6,031 bases of DNA from Verrucomicrobiales bacterium. Lineage in GTDB: Bacteria; Verrucomicrobiota; Verrucomicrobiae; Limisphaerales; UBA9464. The notes below the pieces were generated by a model that worked only from the letters and a program-made list of their open reading frames with translations, was not told the DNA's origin and made no database searches. The position numbers and the translations under genes were made by a program. The stretch covers positions 1-6,031 of the forward strand of contig SXXZ01000215.1 of assembly GCA_005789375.1 (NCBI GenBank). The letters run 5' to 3'. Position 1 is the stretch's first letter. The number at the start of each line of letters is the position of its first letter. Positions 1 to 6,031 of this stretch are shown here, piece after piece.

Positions 1-1611
1 CCCGCCGTCCCGGTGCATCTCGAGGTGCTGGATGAGCACGGCAAGCCCACCACCGCAGCTCTACTCATCACGGACACTCGGGGGCATGTGTTCCCGGCCC
101 AGTCCAAGCGGTTGGCTCCTGACTTCTTCTTCCATCCGCAAGTTTATCGGAACGACGGCGAATCCATCGGTTTGCCGGCCGGCCGGTATTCGGTCGAATT
201 CTCCCGCGGACCCGAATCGCTCATCCAGCGGCACGAACTAGAGGTGACTGCCGGCAAAACCAATCGCTGGCGCTTCCAGGTGCAGCGGTGGATTGATCCC
301 TCCACCCGCGGTTGGATTTCAGGCGATCATCACATCCATGCGGCCGGCTGCGCGCACTATGAAAAGCCGACCGAGGGAGTACTCGCCGCAGACATGATGC
401 GCCACGTGTTGGGTGAAGATCTCAAGGTTGGGGCTAATCTCACCTGGGGCCCGTGCTTCGACTACCAGAAGCAGTTCTTTACCGGATCGGACGACCCGGT
501 CAGTCGCTGGCCCTACTTGCTGCGCTACGATGTCGAGGTTAGTGGGTTCGGATCCCACAACTCGGGTCATTTGTGTTTGTTGCGCCTGCGTCAGCAGCTG
601 TACCCGGGCGGTGACTCTAAGAAGCATTGGCCGACGCTGGGGCTAAACACCCTCAAGTGGGCTAAGGCCCAGGGAGCCCTCACCGGCCCGGCGCACAGTG
701 GTTGGGGGCTTGAGCTCGACTCGACGGAGTTACCCACTCAAAAAATCCCACCGTTCAGCGGTATCGGTGCCAATGAATACATTGTGGATGTGACCCACAA
801 TGTGCCGGGTCCGGATGGTAAACTCGTGCCCGCGGTAGACTTCATTAGCACCGTCGACACGCCCTATCCGTGGGAGTTGAACATTTGGTACCACACGCTC
901 AATGCCGGCTACCGCACCCGCATCAGCGGCGAGACCGATTTCCCCTGCATCTACGGCGAGCGCGTCGGTTTGGGGCGCAGCTACGTGAAGCTTCCAGAAC
1001 GCTGGTCGTATGAGGACTGGTGCGAGGGAATTCGAGCCGGCCGCAATTATGTCGGGGATGGGCGAAGTCACTTGATGGACTTCCGCGCCGATACCGTCGT
1101 CATGGGAGAGCAGGGGAGTTCTCTGCAATTGGCCGAGGGACGCTCCGTGGTGTTCCAGGTTCAGGCTGCGGCCCGGCTCAACGAGCAACCGCAAGTCGAC
1201 ATCCAGAGGCGCAAGTTTAGCGAGCAGCCGTACTGGCATATCGAGCGTGCTCGCATCGGCGCTAGCCGGAAGGTGCCGGTCGAATTAATCGAGAACGGCA
1301 TCGCTGTTGCCCGCATGGAAATTGAGGCCGATGGAGCGCTGAAGCCCATCGAGATTTCTCATCCGGTGAAGCGCAGCGGCTGGTACGCCCTGCGAATCCT
1401 GCCGAGTTCGCACACCAACCCGATCTTCATCGAGGTCGGTGGTCAGCCGATCCGCGAGCGGCGCTCCATTCAGTGGTGTCTGGATTCGGTGGAACAGTGT
1501 TGGAAGCAGAAAGAACGCTTCTTTACTGGGGCCGAGCACCGTGAGGCCGTGGTGGCCTTTGATCATGCCCGCCAAGAGTACCGCAGCCGTCTGGAAGCCG
1601 CTCAACCCTAA
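1..1611 (+). CDS. CehA/McbA-family PHP-type metallohydrolase, 5'-truncated by the window edge
   Basis: Probable metal-dependent hydrolase of the CehA/McbA group within the PHP superfamily; members can cleave ester, carbamate or phosphoester-like bonds, but the substrate here cannot be told. Counting from the GTG at base 13, residues 1-90 form a beta-rich region resembling a carboxypeptidase-regulatory-like sandwich (PAGRYSVEFSRG). The hydrolase domain begins with WISGDHHIHAAGC (about 101-113), whose H107 and H109 fit the PHP HxH metal motif. H228 in GPAHSGWG and D309 in SGETDFPCIYGERVGLGRSY are further candidate ligands. A typical GIRAGRNYVGDG segment follows near 339-350, then a beta-rich C-terminal region to residue 532. 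The frame stays open from base 1 through the GTG (PAVPV precedes HLEVL), and the family usually has more N-terminal sequence, so I treat the gene as partial rather than starting at base 13. It ends with TAA and converges on the receptor operon, so a functional link is not implied. Family call confident; substrate unknown. Confidence 0.85.
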   Translation, partial: PAVPVHLEVLDEHGKPTTAALLITDTRGHVFPAQSKRLAPDFFFHPQVYRNDGESIGLPAGRYSVEFSRGPESLIQRHELEVTAGKTNRWRFQVQRWIDPSTRGWISGDHHIHAAGCAHYEKPTEGVLAADMMRHVLGEDLKVGANLTWGPCFDYQKQFFTGSDDPVSRWPYLLRYDVEVSGFGSHNSGHLCLLRLRQQLYPGGDSKKHWPTLGLNTLKWAKAQGALTGPAHSGWGLELDSTELPTQKIPPFSGIGANEYIVDVTHNVPGPDGKLVPAVDFISTVDTPYPWELNIWYHTLNAGYRTRISGETDFPCIYGERVGLGRSYVKLPERWSYEDWCEGIRAGRNYVGDGRSHLMDFRADTVVMGEQGSSLQLAEGRSVVFQVQAAARLNEQPQVDIQRRKFSEQPYWHIERARIGASRKVPVELIENGIAVARMEIEADGALKPIEISHPVKRSGWYALRILPSSHTNPIFIEVGGQPIRERRSIQWCLDSVEQCWKQKERFFTGAEHREAVVAFDHARQEYRSRLEAAQP

Positions 1612-1612
1612 C

Positions 1613-1730
1613 CCGACTGGACGGGTGTGTTGTGCAGTGATGTGTGAGAAGCCGCTGACGATGCACGGCCGTGGGTCCCTGGGGAGGGACCCACATTGGA
1701 AACCCAGCCTTAGTCGGAGTCTCCAGTCGG
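1613..1730. repeat. 9-bp inverted repeat bracketing the intergenic hairpin
   Basis: CCGACTGGA at 1613-1621 is the exact reverse complement of TCCAGTCGG at 1722-1730. The arms sit almost at the two ends of the 125-base gap, 2 bases from one stop codon and 7 from the other, and enclose the 10-bp hairpin. The arrangement could fold into a nested structure closing the whole spacer, or the arms may be chance. The rest of the spacer shows no gene. Confidence 0.45.
1671..1694. terminator. Perfect 10-bp-stem hairpin between convergent genes
   Basis: GTGGGTCCCT at 1671-1680 is exactly complementary to AGGGACCCAC at 1685-1694, with a GGGG loop (CCCC on the other strand). It lies 60 bases after the metallohydrolase stop and 43 bases after the receptor stop on the opposite strand, the usual place for a shared bidirectional terminator. 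Neither side has a T-tract (ATTGGAAACC follows on plus, GGCCGTGCAT on minus), so it is not a canonical intrinsic terminator. It may instead protect 3' ends or act together with Rho. Confidence 0.5.
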
Positions 1731-1736
1731 TCTGAT

Positions 1737-4700
1737 TTAGAAATCGGCCGACAAGGTCAGGCTGACCGTGATGCCGCGCTTGTAGCTGCGGAAGACGTAC
1801 TGGTCGCCGTAGCGTTCTTCGCGGGAACCAAGGTCGTTGATGAGAGTTTGGCGGATGTCTGGATCCATCAAGTTGCGAGCGCCAAAGCGCATTTTCCAAC
1901 GCCGTCCGAGACGCTGATTGATGAAGAAATCGAGCGTGTTAATGGGTTGCTCGTAAATGTTCGGGCTGCCTTGGCCGCCATCGACCGCCAGTCGTTGGCC
2001 GCTGCGGGTGAAGGACACCGAGAAGGTGGTTCGGCTCCGGGCGATCTCCCAGGCGAGGTCGGAGTTGAGGATGTACTCGGGTTGGTCGAACAACGGACGG
2101 TTGTAGAGGCCCACGCCGTTGCCCACCGGATAAAACACATCGACCTCGGAATTAATGAAGGCCGCGTTACCGCCGAGAGTGATGCCGGCCAAAAGAGGGT
2201 CGAGGCTGGCCATGTTCTTGCGCGCTTCAAACTCGAAACCCGACACGACGGCGCTGGCATTGTTGGTGAAACTCACGATGCCCGCGGCATTGTCTGCGAT
2301 GTAAGGCTCAACCGGGTTGAGGATGTTTTTTCGGAAGAAGGCCGCCGAGAGGAGTTCACCGGGGCGGGGAAACCACTCGATCCGCGCGTCGTAGTTCTCA
2401 ATTTCCGAACGCTTGAGGTCGGCGTTACCGCGGTAGGCCAAGCCGTCGAAGGTATCGAAGTATTCGAAGGGGGCGAACTCGCGATACGTGGGACGAGCGA
2501 TGGTCTGCGACCAGTTCAGCCGCAAATTGAAGTTGGAGGTGATCGGGAACACACCGCCGATGGAGGGCAGTATATCGGTCGTGGCGATGCGGCCGCTGGA
2601 GGAAGATCCCAGAATTCGGCTTCGAGGAAGCACCTCAGCCTGGAGGTCGGTTTGTTCGAAGCGAGCACCGCCCACGAGGCGGAACTTCGGTAGCACGAAT
2701 AAATCGGCCATGGCGTACACGGCCGGAATCGACTGGGTTCCGTCGTAGCCGTAGCCGTCGAAGGGCAATCCGGAGCGCAGGAAGGTGGCGTTCGGAAAAT
2801 AATAGGCGGTCCGGGCATTGGACCCCGATCCCGTGTAGTTGGTGGTGAATTGCTGGCCCTGGAAGTTCAGCACCGAGTTGGCATAACCGGCCACATCGGA
2901 CTGATTGGCACCGGTGGTCTGGCTGATCTCGTACTCGAAGCGTTGTTCGCGCAGTCGGCGTTCGGACTCGAAGACGTTGCCGCCGAGTTTGATGGAACTC
3001 TCCAGCCCATTGCCGGGGGTGAAAGGGATGGTGAGGTCGCTGCGGAAGTTCCAGCTCTTGTCCTGCGAGTTGCGGAAGAAGCGCGAAGGCTGGTTGATGT
3101 TCGGTAACTCGGCCGACTGAGCGATCACGTTGGTGAGCCCGTTGCCGGCCGGGGACAGGATCATTGGGAAGATGCGTTCGTCGGGGGAGTTCTCGCCGGT
3201 GCCCGAACTAGAGAAGCTCCAGTCCAGTTGGGTGGATCCCACTTCGCGAAATTCATGGCGACCCTTGAACTGGAAGTTGCGCAAGTAGCGCTCGCGGTAG
3301 GTCAACTGATCGATGCGGGTCCGCTCTTCGGATCCCGGTTCGAACTGGTTGATGGTTTGCCCATTCTCTTCGGTGATATATTGCTGGGCGCTTTGGTTGT
3401 TGAGGAAGCTGAAGGACACTTCATGTCCGGGCATCAACTCCATCGCCATGCTGGCCACGGCACCCCAACCGACGTTTACGATCGATTGATTGCGTTGGAA
3501 CTCGGAGGTGCGAATGAGCGGCCCCCCGTCCACCGGATCGGTGCCGTAAGCGTAGCGACCGCGGAAAGCGTTCTCGTAGAACTGGAACTGACGATCTTGA
3601 TTGAAGGTTCCAAACCAGCCAAAGCGTCGGCCGAAGAGCCAAGTGGTGTCGCCGCTCGAGACCGCGAAATTCGAGTTCGGCCCCGGTTGGCCCATCGACG
3701 GAGCGAAGGTGGTGTTGTTGAAAGAACGCAAGGCCGCGTCGTACTTCTGGGCCAAGGCCTGCCGATTGGCCCCCTCTGCCTGCTGGGTGTTGTTGCGCCA
3801 AGGACGTTGAGCCTCGGTGATGATCGACGGATCGATGAGTGCCTTCGCGGGCAGAGCTCTGGAACCATCATCGAGCGCCCAGAAGTCAGTGCCGCCGCCT
3901 GGAATCTTCAAGAAACCCTCGTTCATCGTGGCCGAGCTGTTGAGCCCGGTTCCGGCCGAAACCGTGGTGAAGCCCTGAGCTGGGAAAGACTTGGTGACGA
4001 TGTTCACTGCGCCGCCGGCAAATCCGCCCTGAAGATCGGGAGTGAAGGTCTTGCTGACCACCACCCGGTCGATCATGGCTGCGGGGATCATGTCGAGTTG
4101 CGGGGCCCGGCGTCGGGGGTCGGCACTCGGAAGCTCTGCACCATTGAGGGTGGCGATGTTGTACCGGTCGTTCAGACCGCGGATGACGATCTGGCGGTTG
4201 TCTGTCGCCACCACGCCCGTAATTTTCGTGGTGATTTGTGAGGCGTCGCCGCCACCGGTCCGTGCGATTTGCTCGGCGCTAATGGCTTCTTGTGACGTGG
4301 CTGCGTTCTTTCGCTCTTCCAGCACGGCCGCCACGGTACTGGGTTTGGTGGTCGCCTCATCAAAGGCCGACTTGGCCGCGGTGGCCGAAGCGGTGGACTT
4401 GGAGGCGCCCAGAGTGCCGGCACCTGTACCGGGTTTGCCCTGGATAGGGCGGACCGGTGCGGCGTCGGGTTTGCGGGCCTCGGCCTTGAAAAAATTGCCC
4501 GCGCCGCCGCCTTGGACGGGCGGCGCATCGGAACGGGCTGCTGTCGCGGTCGGCGGTGCGGCCGTGGCCGGAGCGGTGGCCGTCGGTGGGGCTGCTGTCT
4601 CCTCGACGATGTCGCTCGCTTTGGGCTTGGGGATCTCCGGTGAGGGTTCCGGAGGCTTGGGCTTCGGTTTGGGTTTCTCCGGCGGACGGATGCCGGTGAT

Positions 4701-4832
4701 TTGATAAATCGCCTCCGGCACGAATCCGGCCCGGTGGGCCAAATAGCCCAGACCACCCAGGGCTAGGGCGTGGACGAGCATCGAGATGATCAGACTCGAG
4801 CGGTCCGTCTTCTTTTTGGCGTTGCTGGCCAT
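1737..4832 (-). CDS. TonB-dependent outer-membrane receptor with a fused TonB-like N-terminal anchor
   Basis: Predicted outer-membrane active transporter, 1031 residues, substrate unknown. Order of parts: basic tail (1-11, KKK); hydrophobic helix (about 12-36) with SMLVH, giving S17 and H21 in the SxxxH spacing of the TonB transmembrane helix; Pro/Lys/Glu-rich stretch (50-71, PEKPKPKPKPPEP); Ala/Thr/Pro/Gly linker (72-166) with an 11-residue near-repeat TAAPPTATA at 79 and 90; plug (about 167-281) with ERKNAATSQEAISAEQIA, IVIRGLNDRYN, LNGAELPSADPRRR and GGFAGGAVNIVTK; then a beta-barrel to the end with ILPSIGG near 754, SQTIARPTYREF near 775 and a C-terminal LTLSADF ending in Phe, as outer-membrane barrels do. 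The plug-plus-barrel length (~865) is normal for the family; the N-terminal ~166 residues are extra. The ATG follows the exbD stop by 9 bases (AGAACCGTC) with only a weak Shine-Dalgarno, suggesting translational coupling. No frameshift or stop interrupts the join. No TonB C-terminal domain is recognisable. The receptor identity is secure; its self-energising role is inference. Confidence 0.93.
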   Translation of the reverse strand: MASNAKKKTDRSSLIISMLVHALALGGLGYLAHRAGFVPEAIYQITGIRPPEKPKPKPKPPEPSPEIPKPKASDIVEETAAPPTATAPATAAPPTATAARSDAPPVQGGGAGNFFKAEARKPDAAPVRPIQGKPGTGAGTLGASKSTASATAAKSAFDEATTKPSTVAAVLEERKNAATSQEAISAEQIARTGGGDASQITTKITGVVATDNRQIVIRGLNDRYNIATLNGAELPSADPRRRAPQLDMIPAAMIDRVVVSKTFTPDLQGGFAGGAVNIVTKSFPAQGFTTVSAGTGLNSSATMNEGFLKIPGGGTDFWALDDGSRALPAKALIDPSIITEAQRPWRNNTQQAEGANRQALAQKYDAALRSFNNTTFAPSMGQPGPNSNFAVSSGDTTWLFGRRFGWFGTFNQDRQFQFYENAFRGRYAYGTDPVDGGPLIRTSEFQRNQSIVNVGWGAVASMAMELMPGHEVSFSFLNNQSAQQYITEENGQTINQFEPGSEERTRIDQLTYRERYLRNFQFKGRHEFREVGSTQLDWSFSSSGTGENSPDERIFPMILSPAGNGLTNVIAQSAELPNINQPSRFFRNSQDKSWNFRSDLTIPFTPGNGLESSIKLGGNVFESERRLREQRFEYEISQTTGANQSDVAGYANSVLNFQGQQFTTNYTGSGSNARTAYYFPNATFLRSGLPFDGYGYDGTQSIPAVYAMADLFVLPKFRLVGGARFEQTDLQAEVLPRSRILGSSSSGRIATTDILPSIGGVFPITSNFNLRLNWSQTIARPTYREFAPFEYFDTFDGLAYRGNADLKRSEIENYDARIEWFPRPGELLSAAFFRKNILNPVEPYIADNAAGIVSFTNNASAVVSGFEFEARKNMASLDPLLAGITLGGNAAFINSEVDVFYPVGNGVGLYNRPLFDQPEYILNSDLAWEIARSRTTFSVSFTRSGQRLAVDGGQGSPNIYEQPINTLDFFINQRLGRRWKMRFGARNLMDPDIRQTLINDLGSREERYGDQYVFRSYKRGITVSLTLSADF
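4620..4832 (-). other. TonB-like N-terminal module of the receptor (membrane anchor plus Lys-Pro/Glu-Pro region)
   Basis: This covers codons 1-71 of the receptor gene. It shows the three marks of a TonB N-terminus: a short positively charged start (KKKTDR), one hydrophobic helix with Ser and His spaced as SxxxH (S17 at 4782-4784, H21 at 4770-4772), and then a proline-rich segment of alternating Lys-Pro and Glu-Pro. In E. coli TonB the matching S16 and H20 lie in the helix that contacts ExbB/ExbD. A cleavable signal peptide is the main alternative, but no good AxA site follows the helix (it runs GYLAHRAGF), and the SxxxH motif plus KP-rich stretch would then be unexplained. Confidence 0.75.
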
Positions 4833-4841
4833 GACGGTTCT

Positions 4842-5291
4842 TTATTTCGCTGCGCCCGCGGTGTCCGTCGCGAGGCCGATCTTGGTCACATTGGCCCGTG
4901 TGAGGATGTCGAGAACTTGAACCACCTTCTGGTAGTTCACGTTCTCGTCGCCACGCACCACGACGCTCAGGTCTGGGTTGCTCTTGCGGAAGCGGATGAT
5001 CTCGTCCTCAAGCTTCTTGAGGGTGATGGGCTCGGCGTTGAAGTAAATGTTCCCCGCGGCATCGACCGTGACAGTGTTAATGTCCTGTTTTGCTTGGTTC
5101 TGCGGCGGTTGCTGTGCGGCCGAAGGCAGGTTGATGTCGATGTCGTTGGTCGAGGGAGCTGTGGTGATGATGAAAATCACCAAGAGCACGAAGGCCAAAT
5201 CCAGCAACGGGGTGATGTTGAGTTCACCCATCGCATGGTGATGCGATGCGGAATATTTCTTGCGTCCACGACGCCCGGCGGCAGCGCTCAT
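4842..5291 (-). CDS. exbD: ExbD/TolR-family proton-channel subunit
   Basis: Inner-membrane subunit which, with ExbB, uses the proton gradient to energise TonB-type transport. The protein has 149 residues, close to the family norm of about 140. It has a basic cytoplasmic tail (GRRGRKK) and a His cluster (SHHH, 16-19), then the signature GELNITPLLDLAFVLLVIF. D31 in the single helix (about 28-46) matches the essential ExbD aspartate (D25 in E. coli). A NLPSA motif follows the helix, then a Gln/Pro-rich linker (QQPPQNQAK) and a periplasmic domain containing VVVRGDENVNYQKVVQVLDI. The start at 5291 is preferred over the internal Met21 because it overlaps the exbB stop as ATGA and keeps the basic tail. 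No Shine-Dalgarno is seen upstream, fitting translational coupling to exbB. ExbD and TolR are hard to separate by sequence alone; the adjacent receptor favours ExbD. Confidence 0.92.
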   Translation of the reverse strand: MSAAAGRRGRKKYSASHHHAMGELNITPLLDLAFVLLVIFIITTAPSTNDIDINLPSAAQQPPQNQAKQDINTVTVDAAGNIYFNAEPITLKKLEDEIIRFRKSNPDLSVVVRGDENVNYQKVVQVLDILTRANVTKIGLATDTAGAAK

Positions 5292-6031
5292 GGGCGATGG
5301 GTCGGGTTTTGAGCCGGCTGACCGATGGTGATGTTCCGCAGCGCATCGGCGATTTCATCCGCCAGAGCACGGTTGTCTACGTACTGGTGCTCTAGGTCGG
5401 TCATCACCTCGGAGTTGAAATTGTCTAGCTCCTGGGTGATGCCGCGGATGGCGGTGATCATCAGGTTGTAGGCGAACATCGCAGGGATAGCCACGAAGAG
5501 ACCAACGACCGTGGCAATGAGTGCACCGGCCACACCCGGGGCCATCGCAGTGAGGCTGGCGCTGGCCGCCATCGCGATACCGGAGAAGGTTTCCATCACG
5601 CCCCAGACCGTGCCTAGAAGACCGATAAAGGGGCCGCCTGAAACGGCCGTGGTCAGGATGATCATGCCCTTTTCTAGCGACAACGCCTCGGCGCTGACCG
5701 ACCGCTCTAAGGCCACTTGAACCGACTGGAAGGACTCGACACTAATGCGCTTCTTGCCTTTCACGCTCACCGGGTTGTTCTCCAAGTGGTATTCCACTTC
5801 ACCGCAGCCTGAGGCGTAGACCTCGAAGGCCGGGGCTCCGGCAAACTCTCGCTTGTCGCGGAAGAGAGCCATCGGATCCTTGGACTCTCGATAGGCGGCC
5901 AGGAACTTCTTGCTCATGGCGCGGGCCTTCAGGATTTGACGGCCTTTGGTGATGATCACCGACCAGGAGACCATCGATACCAGGATCAGGGCCGAGATGG
6001 TCATCTTACCCTCGATCGTGGCCTTCTCGAA
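5288..6031 (-). CDS. exbB: ExbB/TolQ/MotA-family proton-channel subunit, 5' end outside the window
   Basis: Inner-membrane scaffold of the proton-driven ExbB/ExbD motor. The first in-window Met is at 6004, but the frame is open to the edge (FEKATIEGK precedes it), and a helix starting directly at Met is unlikely, so the gene is treated as partial. Counting from that Met: helix 1 is about 1-19 (TISALILVSMVSWSVIITKG); a ~95-residue cytoplasmic loop follows; helix 2 (about 114-142) contains GGPFIGLLGTVWGVMETF; helix 3 (about 152-183) contains APGVAGALIATVVGLFVAIP followed by AYNLM; a cytoplasmic tail ends in PTHRP. T132 and T165 match the conserved channel threonines (E. coli T148 and T181). The position of E. 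coli E176 is Gly160 here, while an acidic residue, E138, lies in helix 2. It is the first gene of the operon visible here, overlapping exbD by 4 bases. ExbB and TolQ resemble each other closely; ExbB is chosen from context. Confidence 0.92.
   Translation of the reverse strand, partial: FEKATIEGKMTISALILVSMVSWSVIITKGRQILKARAMSKKFLAAYRESKDPMALFRDKREFAGAPAFEVYASGCGEVEYHLENNPVSVKGKKRISVESFQSVQVALERSVSAEALSLEKGMIILTTAVSGGPFIGLLGTVWGVMETFSGIAMAASASLTAMAPGVAGALIATVVGLFVAIPAMFAYNLMITAIRGITQELDNFNSEVMTDLEHQYVDNRALADEIADALRNITIGQPAQNPTHRP

Noticed and set aside
13..15. GTG at base 13 as the true start of the metallohydrolase
   Set aside because: The frame is open back to base 1, no Shine-Dalgarno can be judged in the 12 bases available, and the beta-sandwich would start abruptly; a start before the window is more likely.
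1671..2693. 340-residue open frame on the plus strand opposite the receptor gene
   Set aside because: It lies antisense to a clearly recognisable receptor barrel, matches no family I recognise, and is the kind of long shadow frame expected in GC-rich coding DNA.
3228..4241. 337-residue open frame on the plus strand opposite the receptor gene
   Set aside because: Same reason: antisense to plug and barrel sequence with strong family motifs, no domain of its own.
4596..4613. Possible TonB box DIVEET at receptor residues 74-79
   Set aside because: It only loosely resembles DTxVV-type boxes, sits ~90 residues before the plug, and is embedded in low-complexity linker; too weak to call.
4042..4704. 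220-residue Ala/Gly-rich plus-strand frame, seemingly hydrophobic, opposite the linker
   Set aside because: Its composition is the mirror of the Pro/Ala/Thr-rich linker codons on the other strand; not an independent membrane protein.
4725..4832. Reading the receptor N-terminus as a plain cleavable signal peptide
   Set aside because: Not excluded, but there is no good AxA cleavage site after the helix, and the SxxxH spacing plus KP-rich segment fit a TonB anchor better.

Overview
The window looks like a piece of a moderately GC-rich Gram-negative chromosome. An outer-membrane TonB-dependent receptor with ExbB/ExbD proves a double-membrane cell. The style of the proteins suggests Verrucomicrobiota, or another member of the PVC group or the Acidobacteriota. 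The clues are a CehA/McbA-type metallohydrolase and an ExbB with an APGVAGAL third helix. This lineage call is inference from protein flavour, not from a marker gene.

Layout: (1) Bases 1-1611, plus strand, hold the 3' part of a gene for a CehA/McbA-family PHP-type metallohydrolase with an N-terminal beta-sandwich; its start lies before the window. (2) Bases 1612-1736 are a short convergent intergenic region with a perfect 10-bp-stem hairpin and an outer 9-bp inverted repeat. It probably separates the two converging transcripts. (3) Bases 1737-6031, minus strand, form a tight three-gene operon read from the right edge: exbB (5' end outside the window), exbD (4-base ATGA overlap with exbB) and a 1031-residue TonB-dependent receptor gene that starts 9 bases after exbD stops.

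The main point of interest is the third gene. Where an exbB-exbD-tonB operon would carry tonB, there is one uninterrupted reading frame. Its first ~72 residues look like the N-terminus of TonB: a basic cytoplasmic tail, one transmembrane helix carrying the SxxxH motif that TonB uses at the ExbB/ExbD interface, then a Lys-Pro/Glu-Pro-rich stretch. After a ~95-residue Ala/Thr/Pro/Gly linker it continues directly into a TonB-dependent receptor plug and beta-barrel ending in Phe. No TonB C-terminal domain and no convincing TonB box are visible. The simplest reading is a receptor covalently tied to its own energy-transducing anchor, powered by the ExbB/ExbD encoded beside it and bridging the inner and outer membranes. 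The window gives no direct clue to the substrate. No RNA genes, insertion sequences, CRISPR arrays or phage genes were seen.
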